From NCBI GenBank assembly GCA_030849075.1, contig JASAOO010003512.1, positions 23,710-87,709 of the forward strand: a stretch of 64,000 nucleotides of DNA, written 5' to 3'. The position numbers and the translations under genes were made by a program. Each line of letters begins with the position of its first letter. Position 1 is the first letter of the stretch. The DNA comes from Zelonia costaricensis (Eukaryota; Euglenozoa; Kinetoplastea; Trypanosomatida; Trypanosomatidae). Shown here in pieces: positions 21,085 to 30,735 of the stretch. The notes beneath the pieces were generated by a model. That model was not told where the DNA came from. It did not search any database and worked only from the letters and a program-made list of their open reading frames with translations.

Positions 21085-21520
21085 GCTCGTCACAAGGCAA
21101 CGGGAGGTCGCACCGCTGCTGGTGGGTTTTCCAGTGAGGCTGCGCAGCAGCCCGGGAAGGCGGTGGCGGCACGGCGCCTCAAGCAGATCCAGCGAAGAGC
21201 GTCGTTCTGGCAGGAGAAAAGCGAGCCAAGCCAACCCACTCGCTTCTATTGTCAAGCCTCGTTACCCCGGCGCCGCGCTGCCTCTTCGCCAACACCTTGT
21301 ACGCACCCTCCGCGCGTTGGTGTTCGCGCCACTGCCGTGGTAGCGCCACCGCGTTACCCCGCTCCCATTCGTGTGCTTGCTGCTTCCATCGCTTGAGCAC
21401 TCCTTTTTTTGTGTGTATCTTTCTTCGTGTTTTGAGTGTACCCACAGCGTTCCCAGTCCGTTAATTACAATTATGGTGAAGTAGCGAGCGCGGAGCGGTG
21501 TACGTACCCAACGCATCGAC

Positions 21521-21569
21521 TCACACACACAGACAACACACACACACACACACACTCACACACTCACCA
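21521..21569. repeat. AC microsatellite
   Basis: An AC-rich run with a pure (AC) core at 21537-21555. Confidence 0.9.
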
Positions 21570-23229
21570 ACAGGCGAACGCGAGCGCTGTCAAACACGCG
21601 CACACACAGCAGGGTCCCGACACGCGCTAACAGGCACCCGTACCGCTTCCCACACGCTGCCCGAGGCTTGTCTTCTCCGGGCCCTCCCCCCCCCTTTCCC
21701 TCTTTCACTCCGATACGCACGCCTCGACGCGCGCACCTCGCCCGTGTGGAGCAGCGCAGACGTTGAAAACGTCAGACGACGAGACACAAGACGAGGGCGG
21801 CTACGCGAGCGGCGGAGACGGGCGGAAGGGGGGAGGCAGTGATTCCGCGAGGTTGGGTGAACTGCTGCAGGTAGGCACACCATATCAACACAACCACGTA
21901 CACGCACAAGCTGCTGCGCTCTACACGAGCCTACGGCCTTCCGCTGCGTCCGCCTGCCGTCCCAGTCTGCCGCGCCCTTAGCGCCGCCGAGGCTCATGAA
22001 GGTGCACTGGCAAGACACGGTATACGAGCAGAAAATGCTGAGGTGCGTCGGCCAAACAGGGAACTCACCAAACAAGAAAAGAAACTACGGATGAGGATGC
22101 CCCCCTCCTCTTCGCCACTCTTTCGCCCCTTCAGTTGCAAGCCGCGCACACGGTGTTCTGGGTTTTTTTGTTTTCTTCTCGCTATGGCTGCAGCTTACAC
22201 TGCCTCCGTCGCAGCGGAGTTGCCACGACAGAGGGTTACGCACACTGTTGATGGCGCATCTCACTTTCGCAAACTCCAGCACAACACTCTCGTGTACACG
22301 CCACACACACTCGGACACACACACACAATTACAGAACCGAGCCTCCGTTGGTTCAGTCCTTCCTTCTTCACTAAACGATGCGTCGCACCACTCGATTCTC
22401 TTTTCCTCCCATTCCGGTCACCTTCGCGCCGTGCCGAGGTCGCCTCGACAGGATGCGATGGTTGACGGCGGTGTCGAGCCCGTGCTGACTCTACCCACCC
22501 TCCCCATCGGCTTTGAGCGTCCTTTTCTTCTCGCAGCACGCGTTGCTTCCACTTTCTCTTGTTGTGTTCCATGGAGATGGCTTCTTCGGGAGCATGCGAG
22601 AAGGGGGCATGATGCCTTGCCCCCCTCCCGCCCCCTCCCTCCCAACCCAACCCACCCGTTACCCTCTCTGTGAAGCCAACAAGCTCCACCACTGGCACAC
22701 TCACACAGTCGCACCAGAGCAGAGAAGCACGTGTGTCTGTGTAACAGCAGAAACAAGAATGCGAGGGGCGAGGTGGAGAAGGCGATGCAAAAACCGAACA
22801 AACACGACCGAAGCGGCGACCAGCAAAAAAAAAACGGACAGTGAACGGAAAAGACGAGTCGGTCAAGGAATAGCGAAACAGACGAGAAGAGGAGGCGCCC
22901 CTCCACGTCCTGTGTGCGTGCGAGTGTCCCCGTGCTCGAGACCAGCCAGCCCCGCCATTCCCCTTGGCGGCCGAGACGCCACCAGACCCGCGCGTACAGG
23001 GTGCCTCACCCGCAGACCGGTGCGCGTGTGCCTCTGCGTCCCGGGTAGGGGCACCGTCGGTGAAAGCGAGGCGAGCCGCACCAAAGGCAGAAGCTCGCTT
23101 CTGCCCTGCCACGGCCGAGGGGGTGGGGGTGCGGGTGTTGACGGCGGAGACCGCGAGAGTCGGGCGAGGGATGAGCGCAGGAGTGCCTCGCACTCCTCGG
23201 CGGGCCCTTCACCGGCGGCGACCTCGCCC

Positions 23230-24306
23230 TTAGTCGCGCGAGCGCTGGCGGAAGACGCTCATCTTGACCTTGGACGCGCCAATCGTGGGCTGCGCCTTGC
23301 TGAGCTCGTCGAACACGTTCGCCTTCTCTGCGAAGTCCATGAAGACGAAACCCTTGGCCGAGTTGTTGCGCAGCGAGACGAGGTGGGTCGCCGAGGCACC
23401 GAGGGCGGCGCGGATCTCCTCGTCCGTGACGGCGCCCGTCGTGTTGAACATGAGACGGTCGCCCACGGCCTCGGGCGCCTTGCGCTCCCGCGGCGGAGGG
23501 CGCTTCGCCCCGGCAGCGGCAGCCGGGGCCGCCGCACCCGCCGCAGCCGCCGCAGCCGCAGCCGTGGGGGCCGCCGGCTCCGGCGCCGCCTTCTTGCCGC
23601 CCTCATGCGCCACGACGCGCACCGGCTTGTGCTCCGCCGACTTGACCGGGGCGCGGCTGACGAGGCTCGCCCAGCTCTTCGGCTTCCCGCTCGCCGCGGC
23701 CGGAGCGGGCTTGTCCTCGGCCTGCGGCTCCGCCGGGGCCGGTGTGGCGGCGGCGGCGGGGGTCGCGGCGACCTCCGGCTGCGCCTCCGCCTCGGACTGC
23801 GCGGGCTCCTCCACGGCGGGCACCGCCTTCGGCTCCGGCTCCGGCGCCGCGGGGGCCTCGGGCTGCACCACCTCCGGCTCCGGCTCCGGCTCCGGCGCGG
23901 CCGGCGGCTCGGGCACGACGGCCCCGACGCGGGCGATGACCTGGTGGCGGATGTAGAAGCCGTCCATGCCGTAGGTGTCCTGGAAGGACTCGAGGGTGGT
24001 GGCGATGTGGTAGTACTGCTGCAGGTCCCCGAAGGCGGTGAGGGTCATGAAGACGTTCACACCGCCGTAGAGCGGAGCCGCGTTGACGCTGTCGACGCGC
24101 AGGCGGCTGCCCTGCAGCGACGCGGCCCACTTCTGCACAGCATTCGGGATGTCGCCGTCCGTCACCTCGGAGATGCCGAGCTCGAAGTCGTTGATGGTGA
24201 GGGTGGAGTGGCGGCCGTACACCTCGGCGAAGCTCGCGACGTTTTTGGCCACGCGCTCGACGAAGTCCACCGTAAAGGCGTTCGCCACCTGCTGGGAGTT
24301 GGCCAT
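23230..24306 (-). CDS. RBP42: RNA-binding protein RBP42 (NTF2-like domain plus RRM, G3BP-like)
   Basis: A 358-residue protein. Residues 1-125 form an NTF2-like domain (VANAFTVDFVERVAKNVAS, GGVNVFMTLTAFGDLQQYY, GFYIRHQVI). A low-complexity Pro/Glu/Ala linker (about 130-280) contains repeated EPEPE and poly-Ala, and a short SWASLVS motif of the kind seen in G3BP-type proteins. The C-terminal 75-80 residues are an RRM whose RNP1-like strand is KGFVFMDF. This NTF2-RRM layout matches trypanosomatid RBP42, described in T. brucei as a polysome-associated protein binding coding regions of energy-metabolism mRNAs (literature knowledge). The ATG at 24306 is the first after a CAG acceptor at 24379-24377, giving a 70-nt 5'UTR without upstream ATG. 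The two domains are solid; the name is inferred from architecture and recalled gene order. Confidence 0.88.
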   Translation of the reverse strand: MANSQQVANAFTVDFVERVAKNVASFAEVYGRHSTLTINDFELGISEVTDGDIPNAVQKWAASLQGSRLRVDSVNAAPLYGGVNVFMTLTAFGDLQQYYHIATTLESFQDTYGMDGFYIRHQVIARVGAVVPEPPAAPEPEPEPEVVQPEAPAAPEPEPKAVPAVEEPAQSEAEAQPEVAATPAAAATPAPAEPQAEDKPAPAAASGKPKSWASLVSRAPVKSAEHKPVRVVAHEGGKKAAPEPAAPTAAAAAAAAGAAAPAAAAGAKRPPPRERKAPEAVGDRLMFNTTGAVTDEEIRAALGASATHLVSLRNNSAKGFVFMDFAEKANVFDELSKAQPTIGASKVKMSVFRQRSRD

Positions 24307-25353
24307 CGTTTGGGAGGGGAGAGAGAGGAGGGGGGGTGAAGAGAGAGATGGAAGAATGGCCAATGCGGTGAAGATCCTGCAGCGGAGAAGCGACAGGAAG
24401 ACCGATTCTTGCGTTAACCACGTCCAAGACTGTGATGCCGACACGGAGCACGAGCGAAGAGGCGCACACAGAAGGGGGGGGGCGGCGTGGAGGCTCAGCT
24501 GTTAAACAACGGCAGTAGAGAGAGAAAGAAGGCGAGAAGAGAGAGAGAGGGGAGGGAGGGGGGCGGAAAGGAATTCTGCGGTGGGGAGTGAGGGAGGGGC
24601 GTGTCGGGGTATGCGGCGAAGGGGGAGGGGGGGAAGTGTGAGGTGGGTGCCGTGGGAGAGGCGTCGGATCGTGCAATGTGTGCCAAGATGGACAGAGGGG
24701 GACCAGGGAGTGGAGAGCAGAGAGCGCGTGGCATCAAGTGAGCGAGCAGAAGTGTCGCCCAGTGGCACAGAAAGCGACACGGACGCCCGCGCTAGCGTGA
24801 TCACCTGCGAGCGCGAGATTTCTGTGTGCGTGTGTGAGCACTGCGGTCCGTGCCACTTTCCGCGCTGCTGATTTGCCTATTGCGTCACGTGCAGACAGAG
24901 GCAGGGGAGAGTGCGCGGGAACAAGCACGCACGTGATGGCGTCTCGCTCATTGGCGGAGGAGGAGGAAGAGGGGATGGCGGCAGCGGGAAAACGACTACG
25001 CCCCCTCTCGTGCCAAGCACGGAGCGTGTGTGTGTGTGTGTGTGTGACGCCAATGGACTTCTCTTTTTGTTGGTTTTCGTTTCGCTCTGTGAGGGGCTGC
25101 GTCACGCTGCCCCGGCTCAAGGGCAGGTCAAACACATACGCGCCGTATACCGCAGTAGACCGCAGCGCAACACGCACGCCGAGGCTGCCACAACAAGGGT
25201 CCCTCACCAGTCCTTCACACACAACACGGAGAAGAAAGCGCTTCGAGAAAACGGCGGGTGTCCCCCCCCCGCCCCTCTCCATCCGGGGGAGATTGGCAGA
25301 GACGCGGCCCACATGTGTCACGCCCGCGAGCTGCAGCGCCTTGCACAGCGGTG
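24307..25353. other. spacer between PPR-like gene and RBP42
   Basis: About 1 kb. Contains the RBP42 5'UTR (24376-24307, pyrimidine-rich in RNA), a strongly G/A-rich plus-strand block (24520-24660) and a GT repeat at 25026-25046. No gene seen. Confidence 0.65.
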
Positions 25354-27255
25354 TCACCGCTGCAGGTGTCCGGTGCGCTGGGCCGGCGAGGACGGCGGGT
25401 CGTCGCGCAGCGCGCTTGCCGGGAGGCCCATGTTGCGCAGCATCGCCGTGCACAGCGCAACGCTACGCGAGTCGACGTGCGAGTTGCTGGAGCGGAGGAG
25501 GTGCAGTGCCCGCCGCATGCAGACCTCGTCACTCGATAGCGCCGCCTCCCGCAGCAAACGCACCCCGTGCTTCACGTCCACGGCGACACGGTGCGACACG
25601 TTCAGCTCGGCGACGCGCAGCGCAGCGCTGACGTCGTGCGCGTTCAACGCCACCGACATGGCCGCTCGCAGCCACATCGCATCCACCTGCACACCGGCGT
25701 CCGCCATCTCGCGCTGCAGCGACGACAGACGTAGGGCCCCGTCCTCTGGCGCTGTCGCGGCGTACACCTCGAGCAGCGTTGCGTACGTGTGGCACGTTGG
25801 CGTGGCGTCGTAGCGAGGGTACAGGCGCAGCACCTGCTCCGCCCGTGCGCCCCCACCCACCAGCTCGCACGCGGCCAGAAGAAGGTCCAGCGTGATGGCC
25901 GACACCGGCACCGGCTCTCGCTCGTCCGCCTCCTCCGCCGTGAGCTTCTCCGCGACGAGCGACTGCGCCGGGTCCTCGACCTCGGTGGCCGCGACGAGCG
26001 GGGTGAGCGCGGCAACGACGTTGCGCACGGGGTCGGTGGACAGCAACGACAGTCGTCGGGCGTTGAGGAAGAGCTTGGGTCGCTCCCCAGGCCGATGATG
26101 CGGAGCCGGGACCGCCGTCTCGAGCACGCGCAGGGCCGCGCGCACGCGGCCAGCCTTGGTAAGCGCCTCCACGTACAGCAGCGCCGCGACCGGCTCGTTC
26201 TCCGGTGCGACAAGGGAGCAGCGGCGGTACTTGTCGATGTAGGCGCGCAGGTAGGCCGCGGCCTCGGCGTCGCCGTACTTGGCGCACTTCGCTAGCAGCC
26301 GGAACATGGTCGTCTCGTTCGTCAGCACCGGCTCCGCCGACGCCGGCGTCGAGGTGGGGGACGCTGTGGCCGGCTCGGCCGGTGGCAGCTGTCGCGCCTC
26401 CACGGCCCGCAGCGCCCCCACGACGGCCGAGGGCGGCGCCGACATGTTCATGGCGCACAGCAGCACGTATGGCAGCACCGTGGTGGCGGTCACCCGCTCC
26501 GGGGCCACGCGGTAGAGCAGGTCGAAGCACTCCTGCAGCACCGCCGTGTCGTGGTGCACGCGCAGCAGTGTCTGGAAGCAGTGCTGCAGGCGGAGCGGGA
26601 GGAGCGGGTAGCGGGCGACGGCGCCGGCGTCGAGTACGACCTCCACGTCGTCACGAATGCCGGGCCACCACTCCACGCAGCTGTGGTGCCCGAGGCGGAG
26701 GTACAGCAGCAACATTGACAACTTCGTCACGACATCCGGTACAATGCCCTTGGCCCGCTGCAGCTCCACCAGGTTCTCGACCTCGTACTGGTTGAACGTG
26801 TCCGTCATGCTGATGGCGAGGAGGAAGACGTTGAAGAGCTCCACGGACGGTGTCCGGTCATCGAGCTCGAGCAGGCACTGCGTGAAGAGGAAACGCATCT
26901 CCTCCAGCTTCTGCAGGTCACAGAGCACCTTGAGCAGCAGCACCGTCATGGGCTCCACATCCTCGGACCGGCCGCAAAACTGCGTCAGCGGCTTGCCGGC
27001 CATGAGACCGGCGCCACCGCCGGCCGCGACATCCACACAGCTCACGGCACTGCCGCGACTTGTCGAGCTCGCGGCGGCGGCGGTTGCTGCGCTGGACTGG
27101 TACGCTTGGTAGAAGCGCTGGAACTGCCGGAACACTTCCGCCGCGGCAAGCAGGCCGCGCCCGTCGTGCTCGACAGCCTGCAGCACCACCTCGTACGGAG
27201 TGCGCGGTGCCGACCCAGCCGCGTGCGTCGCCAGCCAACACGAGAAGCGGCGCAT
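25354..27255 (-). CDS. PPR-like, probably mitochondrial protein
   Basis: A 633-residue, mostly helical protein. The N-terminus MRRFSCWLATHAAG is short, basic and free of acids, like kinetoplastid mitochondrial targeting peptides. Helical pairs resembling degenerate pentatricopeptide repeats occur along its length; the clearest is around residues 485-530 (TCHTYATLLEVYAAT ... LQREMADAGV), and others sit near ELFNVFLLAIS and VTATTVLPYVLL. Proteins of this kind in trypanosomatids usually stabilise or help translate mitochondrial RNAs or belong to the mitoribosome. The start at 27255 follows a well-formed splice acceptor 75 nt upstream. I do not recognise the specific orthologue, and the repeat assignment is by eye. 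Confidence 0.7.
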   Translation of the reverse strand: MRRFSCWLATHAAGSAPRTPYEVVLQAVEHDGRGLLAAAEVFRQFQRFYQAYQSSAATAAAASSTSRGSAVSCVDVAAGGGAGLMAGKPLTQFCGRSEDVEPMTVLLLKVLCDLQKLEEMRFLFTQCLLELDDRTPSVELFNVFLLAISMTDTFNQYEVENLVELQRAKGIVPDVVTKLSMLLLYLRLGHHSCVEWWPGIRDDVEVVLDAGAVARYPLLPLRLQHCFQTLLRVHHDTAVLQECFDLLYRVAPERVTATTVLPYVLLCAMNMSAPPSAVVGALRAVEARQLPPAEPATASPTSTPASAEPVLTNETTMFRLLAKCAKYGDAEAAAYLRAYIDKYRRCSLVAPENEPVAALLYVEALTKAGRVRAALRVLETAVPAPHHRPGERPKLFLNARRLSLLSTDPVRNVVAALTPLVAATEVEDPAQSLVAEKLTAEEADEREPVPVSAITLDLLLAACELVGGGARAEQVLRLYPRYDATPTCHTYATLLEVYAATAPEDGALRLSSLQREMADAGVQVDAMWLRAAMSVALNAHDVSAALRVAELNVSHRVAVDVKHGVRLLREAALSSDEVCMRRALHLLRSSNSHVDSRSVALCTAMLRNMGLPASALRDDPPSSPAQRTGHLQR

Positions 27256-27330
27256 ACTAGTTCAACTCTACTGCGCCGCTCTGGGTTGTTGATTTGTGGT
27301 CGTTTTCCTGTCCGAGTTTGCGTTGCTTCG

Positions 27331-27413
27331 CTGTGATGTGGGCATGGGTCGTGTAAAACAGGAGCCCAAGCAAATAGCGGGGAGGGAGAAAAAAAAGTGG
27401 GAAGCGGTGCATT
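27331..27413 (-). promoter_or_regulatory. predicted trans-splice acceptor for PPR-like mRNA
   Basis: The minus strand is AG-free from 27413 to 27333, contains a T8 tract followed by CTCCCTCCCC (about 27398-27375), and ends in CACAG with AG at 27332-27331. Predicted 5'UTR is 75 nt with no upstream ATG. Confidence 0.5.
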
Positions 27414-27685
27414 CTGGTGCCTCTGTGGAAGCCGTTGCATCGCCTCGCGGCTTTCCGCGTTGAGTCTCCGCGTGCGCTCAACGGAAACGCAGTGCGGGAC
27501 TTCTGCAGCCACGCGACGGCGCACCCGCCTCTGCGCACACCGCTGGTGCGGCAAGGAGACGCAGACTGGCGCTTTCTTGTGTGTGCCTCGCAGTTTCGCT
27601 TCCGCGTTGTGCGCATTCGTTGCTTGCGTTTAACGAAGAAGAAAAAATGGGCGCCAAGGCGTCTTATCGAAGCAGGCATTAGGCC

Positions 27686-27727
27686 TGTGTGTGTGTGTGC
27701 GTGTGCGTCTGCGTGTGTGTGTGTGTT
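27686..27727. repeat. GT microsatellite
   Basis: A 42-bp GT repeat with a few C interruptions on the plus strand, followed by a G homopolymer about 15 bp downstream. Confidence 0.9.
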
Positions 27728-28127
27728 GGGGCGTGGACGGCGGGGGGGGGGGGGGGGAATCGACTGGCCGGGAGCGAGGAGTGGGAGATGGCAGATCGGA
27801 GGAATGAGGGGGGGGGGACGGAGCAACGCCCCCGCCGTTGCACCTTCACCAGCCGGCACTGTCGTGCGTACAGGAGGAGAAACTACGAAAAGAAGTGCTT
27901 CCCCAACAGACGGGGGGAGGAGAAATCCACGCGCGTGAACGAGGCGCAGGGGCAACATGTGCATCGCCAGCGCGGTCACACGACGGCGCACGGCGAGCGG
28001 CTTGAGGAAGGGGGGGGAGGTCGAGCTGCGGCGCTAGAGCTGCACCGGCCCGAGGAAACGCAGTGGACACGGGTGTGCGTGTGCACGGCTGGAGAGTCCC
28101 TGGAGTGCATGCCAATCCAAAGGTCTG

Positions 28128-29279
28128 CTAGCTGGCGCTCTTGTTGCCGTTCGTTGCAACTGCCGCCACCGCCGCGACCTTGGCCTCCTCCAGCGCCTCC
28201 GTCTTGACGTAGTTGAGCTTCATGGCCACGTAACCGGGGGCGAACTCGTTCGTGGTGCGGTGCAGGACGCTGTACTCGGGGTAGTACTCCGGCTCCACCC
28301 CGATCGCGTCGCCCTCGTTGTACGCCTTGCCCACGGCGCTCTCGGGGTCGAGGAAGACGATGACGGTGAAGCGCTGCGGCCGGAACACGCCGAGCACCTT
28401 GCGCATGCGGTCCGCGTAGTTGGCGGCTCGGCTGTTCGTCTCGTACGAAGCGAAGGAGCAGTGGTCCTCCGGGGTGATGTGCATCGTCTGGTACTCCTCG
28501 TCGCGGATGGCGTTGATGCTGTACCCGCACGGCTCGAACTGGAGGTCGTGCATGGTCCACGTGTCGTCGACGACCTTGTCCAGGTGCGTCGCAGCCCTGA
28601 TCGCCGCCGTCTCGTCGCTCTTGGAGATGAAGCGGTCGCTGAACCAGTGCTTCGTCTGCTCCTTGTCCAGGCCGTACATGGTCATACTGAGCTGCGTGTC
28701 GTCCTCGGAGCTGCACGGCCGGATGATGTCGTCGTAGCAGAAGAGGAAGTAGTGGTCACTGTCCACCGGGCCGAAGATGTACGGCTTACCAGTTGGGAAG
28801 TGCTGCTTCAGCGTCGTAAACTCGTCGGCGAGGGACGTGTGCGGGCCCTTCTGCTCCCACGGGAAGGAGTAGTTCTTGTGCATGAACGAGACCCATTCAA
28901 GCTCGCCACGCACGGCGCTGATGGCCTCGATGATCTTGGGAATGCTGTTCAGCAGCGTCGTCGTGCCGCACGTCATGAGAATGATGCGGTTCTTCATCAC
29001 GAAGAGGGAGCTCTCGGTGAGGACGTAGCTCTTGATAAAGTCGTTGGCCTGCCGCGACACAATCTGGGCGTTGAGAGAGCCGACCACCTCGACCCAGACG
29101 CTGTCGTCGAGACTGCGCAGCCCGTCAACGTGCGTCTCGGGAGTGAAGCGCAGAATTACTTCGAGCCGCTTCTCCGGCCCCTCGAAGCTGAAGCCCTGCT
29201 CGGGGTTGTAGCCCTTCATCGACCCCCACATCGCCATGAGCGTGAGGGGATCCTTCGTGGTGGGCGACGAGACGCTCAT
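28128..29279 (-). CDS. AdoMetDC: S-adenosylmethionine decarboxylase proenzyme
   Basis: A 383-residue pyruvoyl-dependent enzyme (EC 4.1.1.50) that makes decarboxylated AdoMet, the aminopropyl donor for spermidine and hence trypanothione. The autocleavage site is YVLTESSLFV: cleavage is expected between Glu89 and Ser90, with Ser90 becoming the pyruvoyl group. The catalytic Cys is C104 (LMTCGTTTLL). The processing residues are Ser254 (CGYSINAI) and His267 (TMHITPE), all in family-consistent positions. The overall fold motifs KNYSFPW and GPVDSDHYFLF are present. In trypanosomatids the enzyme is activated many-fold by heterodimerising with the prozyme, encoded 13.6 kb upstream on the same strand. 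A predicted acceptor gives a 46-nt 5'UTR. The C-terminal Ala/Val tail is low-complexity. Confidence 0.97.
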   Translation of the reverse strand: MSVSSPTTKDPLTLMAMWGSMKGYNPEQGFSFEGPEKRLEVILRFTPETHVDGLRSLDDSVWVEVVGSLNAQIVSRQANDFIKSYVLTESSLFVMKNRIILMTCGTTTLLNSIPKIIEAISAVRGELEWVSFMHKNYSFPWEQKGPHTSLADEFTTLKQHFPTGKPYIFGPVDSDHYFLFCYDDIIRPCSSEDDTQLSMTMYGLDKEQTKHWFSDRFISKSDETAAIRAATHLDKVVDDTWTMHDLQFEPCGYSINAIRDEEYQTMHITPEDHCSFASYETNSRAANYADRMRKVLGVFRPQRFTVIVFLDPESAVGKAYNEGDAIGVEPEYYPEYSVLHRTTNEFAPGYVAMKLNYVKTEALEEAKVAAVAAVATNGNKSAS

Positions 29280-29325
29280 GGCGGCGTGCGATACGTAAGG
29301 GCCGGTACGGTAAAGGATGTAAGTG

Positions 29326-29394
29326 CTGGAGAAGCGAGGGCAGGAGGTGGGGGGAGGGACAGATCGGGTACGATGGGCGAGGGGACGACCAAGA
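29326..29394 (-). promoter_or_regulatory. predicted trans-splice acceptor for AdoMetDC mRNA
   Basis: The minus strand is AG-free from 29394 to 29328, rich in CTCCCCCC-type pyrimidine tracts, and ends in CTCCAG with AG at 29327-29326. Predicted 5'UTR is 29325-29280 (46 nt), without upstream ATG. Confidence 0.55.
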
Positions 29395-30620
29395 CTTGCT
29401 GCAGCAACGATACGCGTACGCGCGGAATTAAACGAAGAGGAAAAGAAGCGCGAAGGTGACGATTACTTGAGGTGGGCAACTGGAAAGCCGTGGTTGACTT
29501 CTGTGTGAAGAAAGTGGCCTCGTTGTGATGAGCTGAACGAGATAGAGCCACAGAGGAGACGGGCAAGACCACACACCCCGACCCCTCCCCCCATCTCAGG
29601 GGGGGGAGGTGGAGAACCGCCTTTGTCAGCACAACCGTGCCTTCCCGCACCTCTCACAGGCGCAGGCAAAGCAGCGCACACGTGCACGCGGGGAGGAGCA
29701 CACCGCGGTGCTGCGCAACGCCACTACCACAGAGCCTTGCCACCGTCGCTGCGCAAATGCAGAGGGGGAAGGAAGGGCTGCAGTGGGCTGCGCTTCACAC
29801 ACCCGCAGACCCACACGCGCTTCCTTGCAGAGTCACAAATCTCAACCCCGCGACCTCCTGCATCCGCTGACCCGCCCACGATTCATCTTTTCTTTTCTTT
29901 AAATGTTGCAGCTTCACGCACTTCGGCCTCCTGGTCTGCCACGACACAGAAAAAAAAAAAGAGGCGTCTGACGTCGCGGTGCAGCCGTGCAGGCGGCGGC
30001 GCTGTGGACACTCCCTCCTCCCGACAGGAGTCAGGCGCACAGCACAGCCACGCTAACGGAAGTGTAGAGCAAACGAACGAAATAGAAGGAAGAAGAAAGA
30101 GACGGCGCACCATCGCCACATCGTCGACTAAGGGTATGACCGGCGGGGAGAACGAGAAACGTGGAGGTGCAGGGAGACACGACGTTGCCGAAGTGAGCTG
30201 AGAAAAAGACTGGGGAGGGGGGGACATGCGAGGCGGAAAGATGCTGAAGACGCACCGTGGAAGGGACGGGGGGGAGAACAATGCCAGAAGCCAAGCAAAT
30301 ATCAACGGGCACCATCAACGGGCGGCGCTGCCACACACTGACACAGCAGGAGGACGCGAAGGGGGAGAAGGGGCAGCAGGCGCAGGAAGAAGAAAAAGCT
30401 GCGATGCTTCGAGCTCAATGGCGAGCTAACAGAGACGGAGGAGGAGAGCGGCAAAACGAGGCGGGCAATTCGAGCCCTGTCATCCGCCCTGATCCACCCT
30501 TCACCTCTGCCGCGTACCGGACGCTGCGCCCGCCACCGGCTGCGCGTTTATTTCTTCCCTTTTTGGGGGTGTGTCGGCTCCCTTCGCGCGGTGGCCACAG
30601 AGCCCCCCCCCCCCCCCCGC

Positions 30621-30735
30621 AACCCACCACCGCACTCCCTCCGCACCGCAACAACGACGGCTGGGCAACGAAACCACNAACCCACCACCGCACTCCCTCC
30701 GCACCGCAACAACGACGGCTGGGCAACGAAACCAC
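30621..30735. repeat. exact 57-bp direct duplication flanking a single N (probable assembly join)
   Basis: Positions 30621-30677 and 30679-30735 are identical over 57 bp and are separated only by the N at 30678. They directly follow a C homopolymer (about 30603-30618). The arrangement suggests two contig ends overlapping rather than a biological repeat. Confidence 0.9.

Larger units (their letters stand above)
20547..23229. other. 2.7-kb spacer between RBP42 and homoserine kinase
   Basis: No supported gene. It holds the homoserine kinase splice signal, a GT repeat (20731-20749), an AC repeat (20797-20812), the 3 x 40-bp tandem repeat at 20965-21084, and another AC repeat (21521-21569). Most of it is probably RBP42 3'UTR and intergenic sequence. 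Confidence 0.65.
27256..28127. other. spacer between AdoMetDC and PPR-like gene
   Basis: About 0.9 kb. Contains the PPR-like splice signal, a GT microsatellite (27686-27727) and a long G run just after it (about 27741-27757). No gene seen; the larger part is probably AdoMetDC 3'UTR. Confidence 0.65.
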
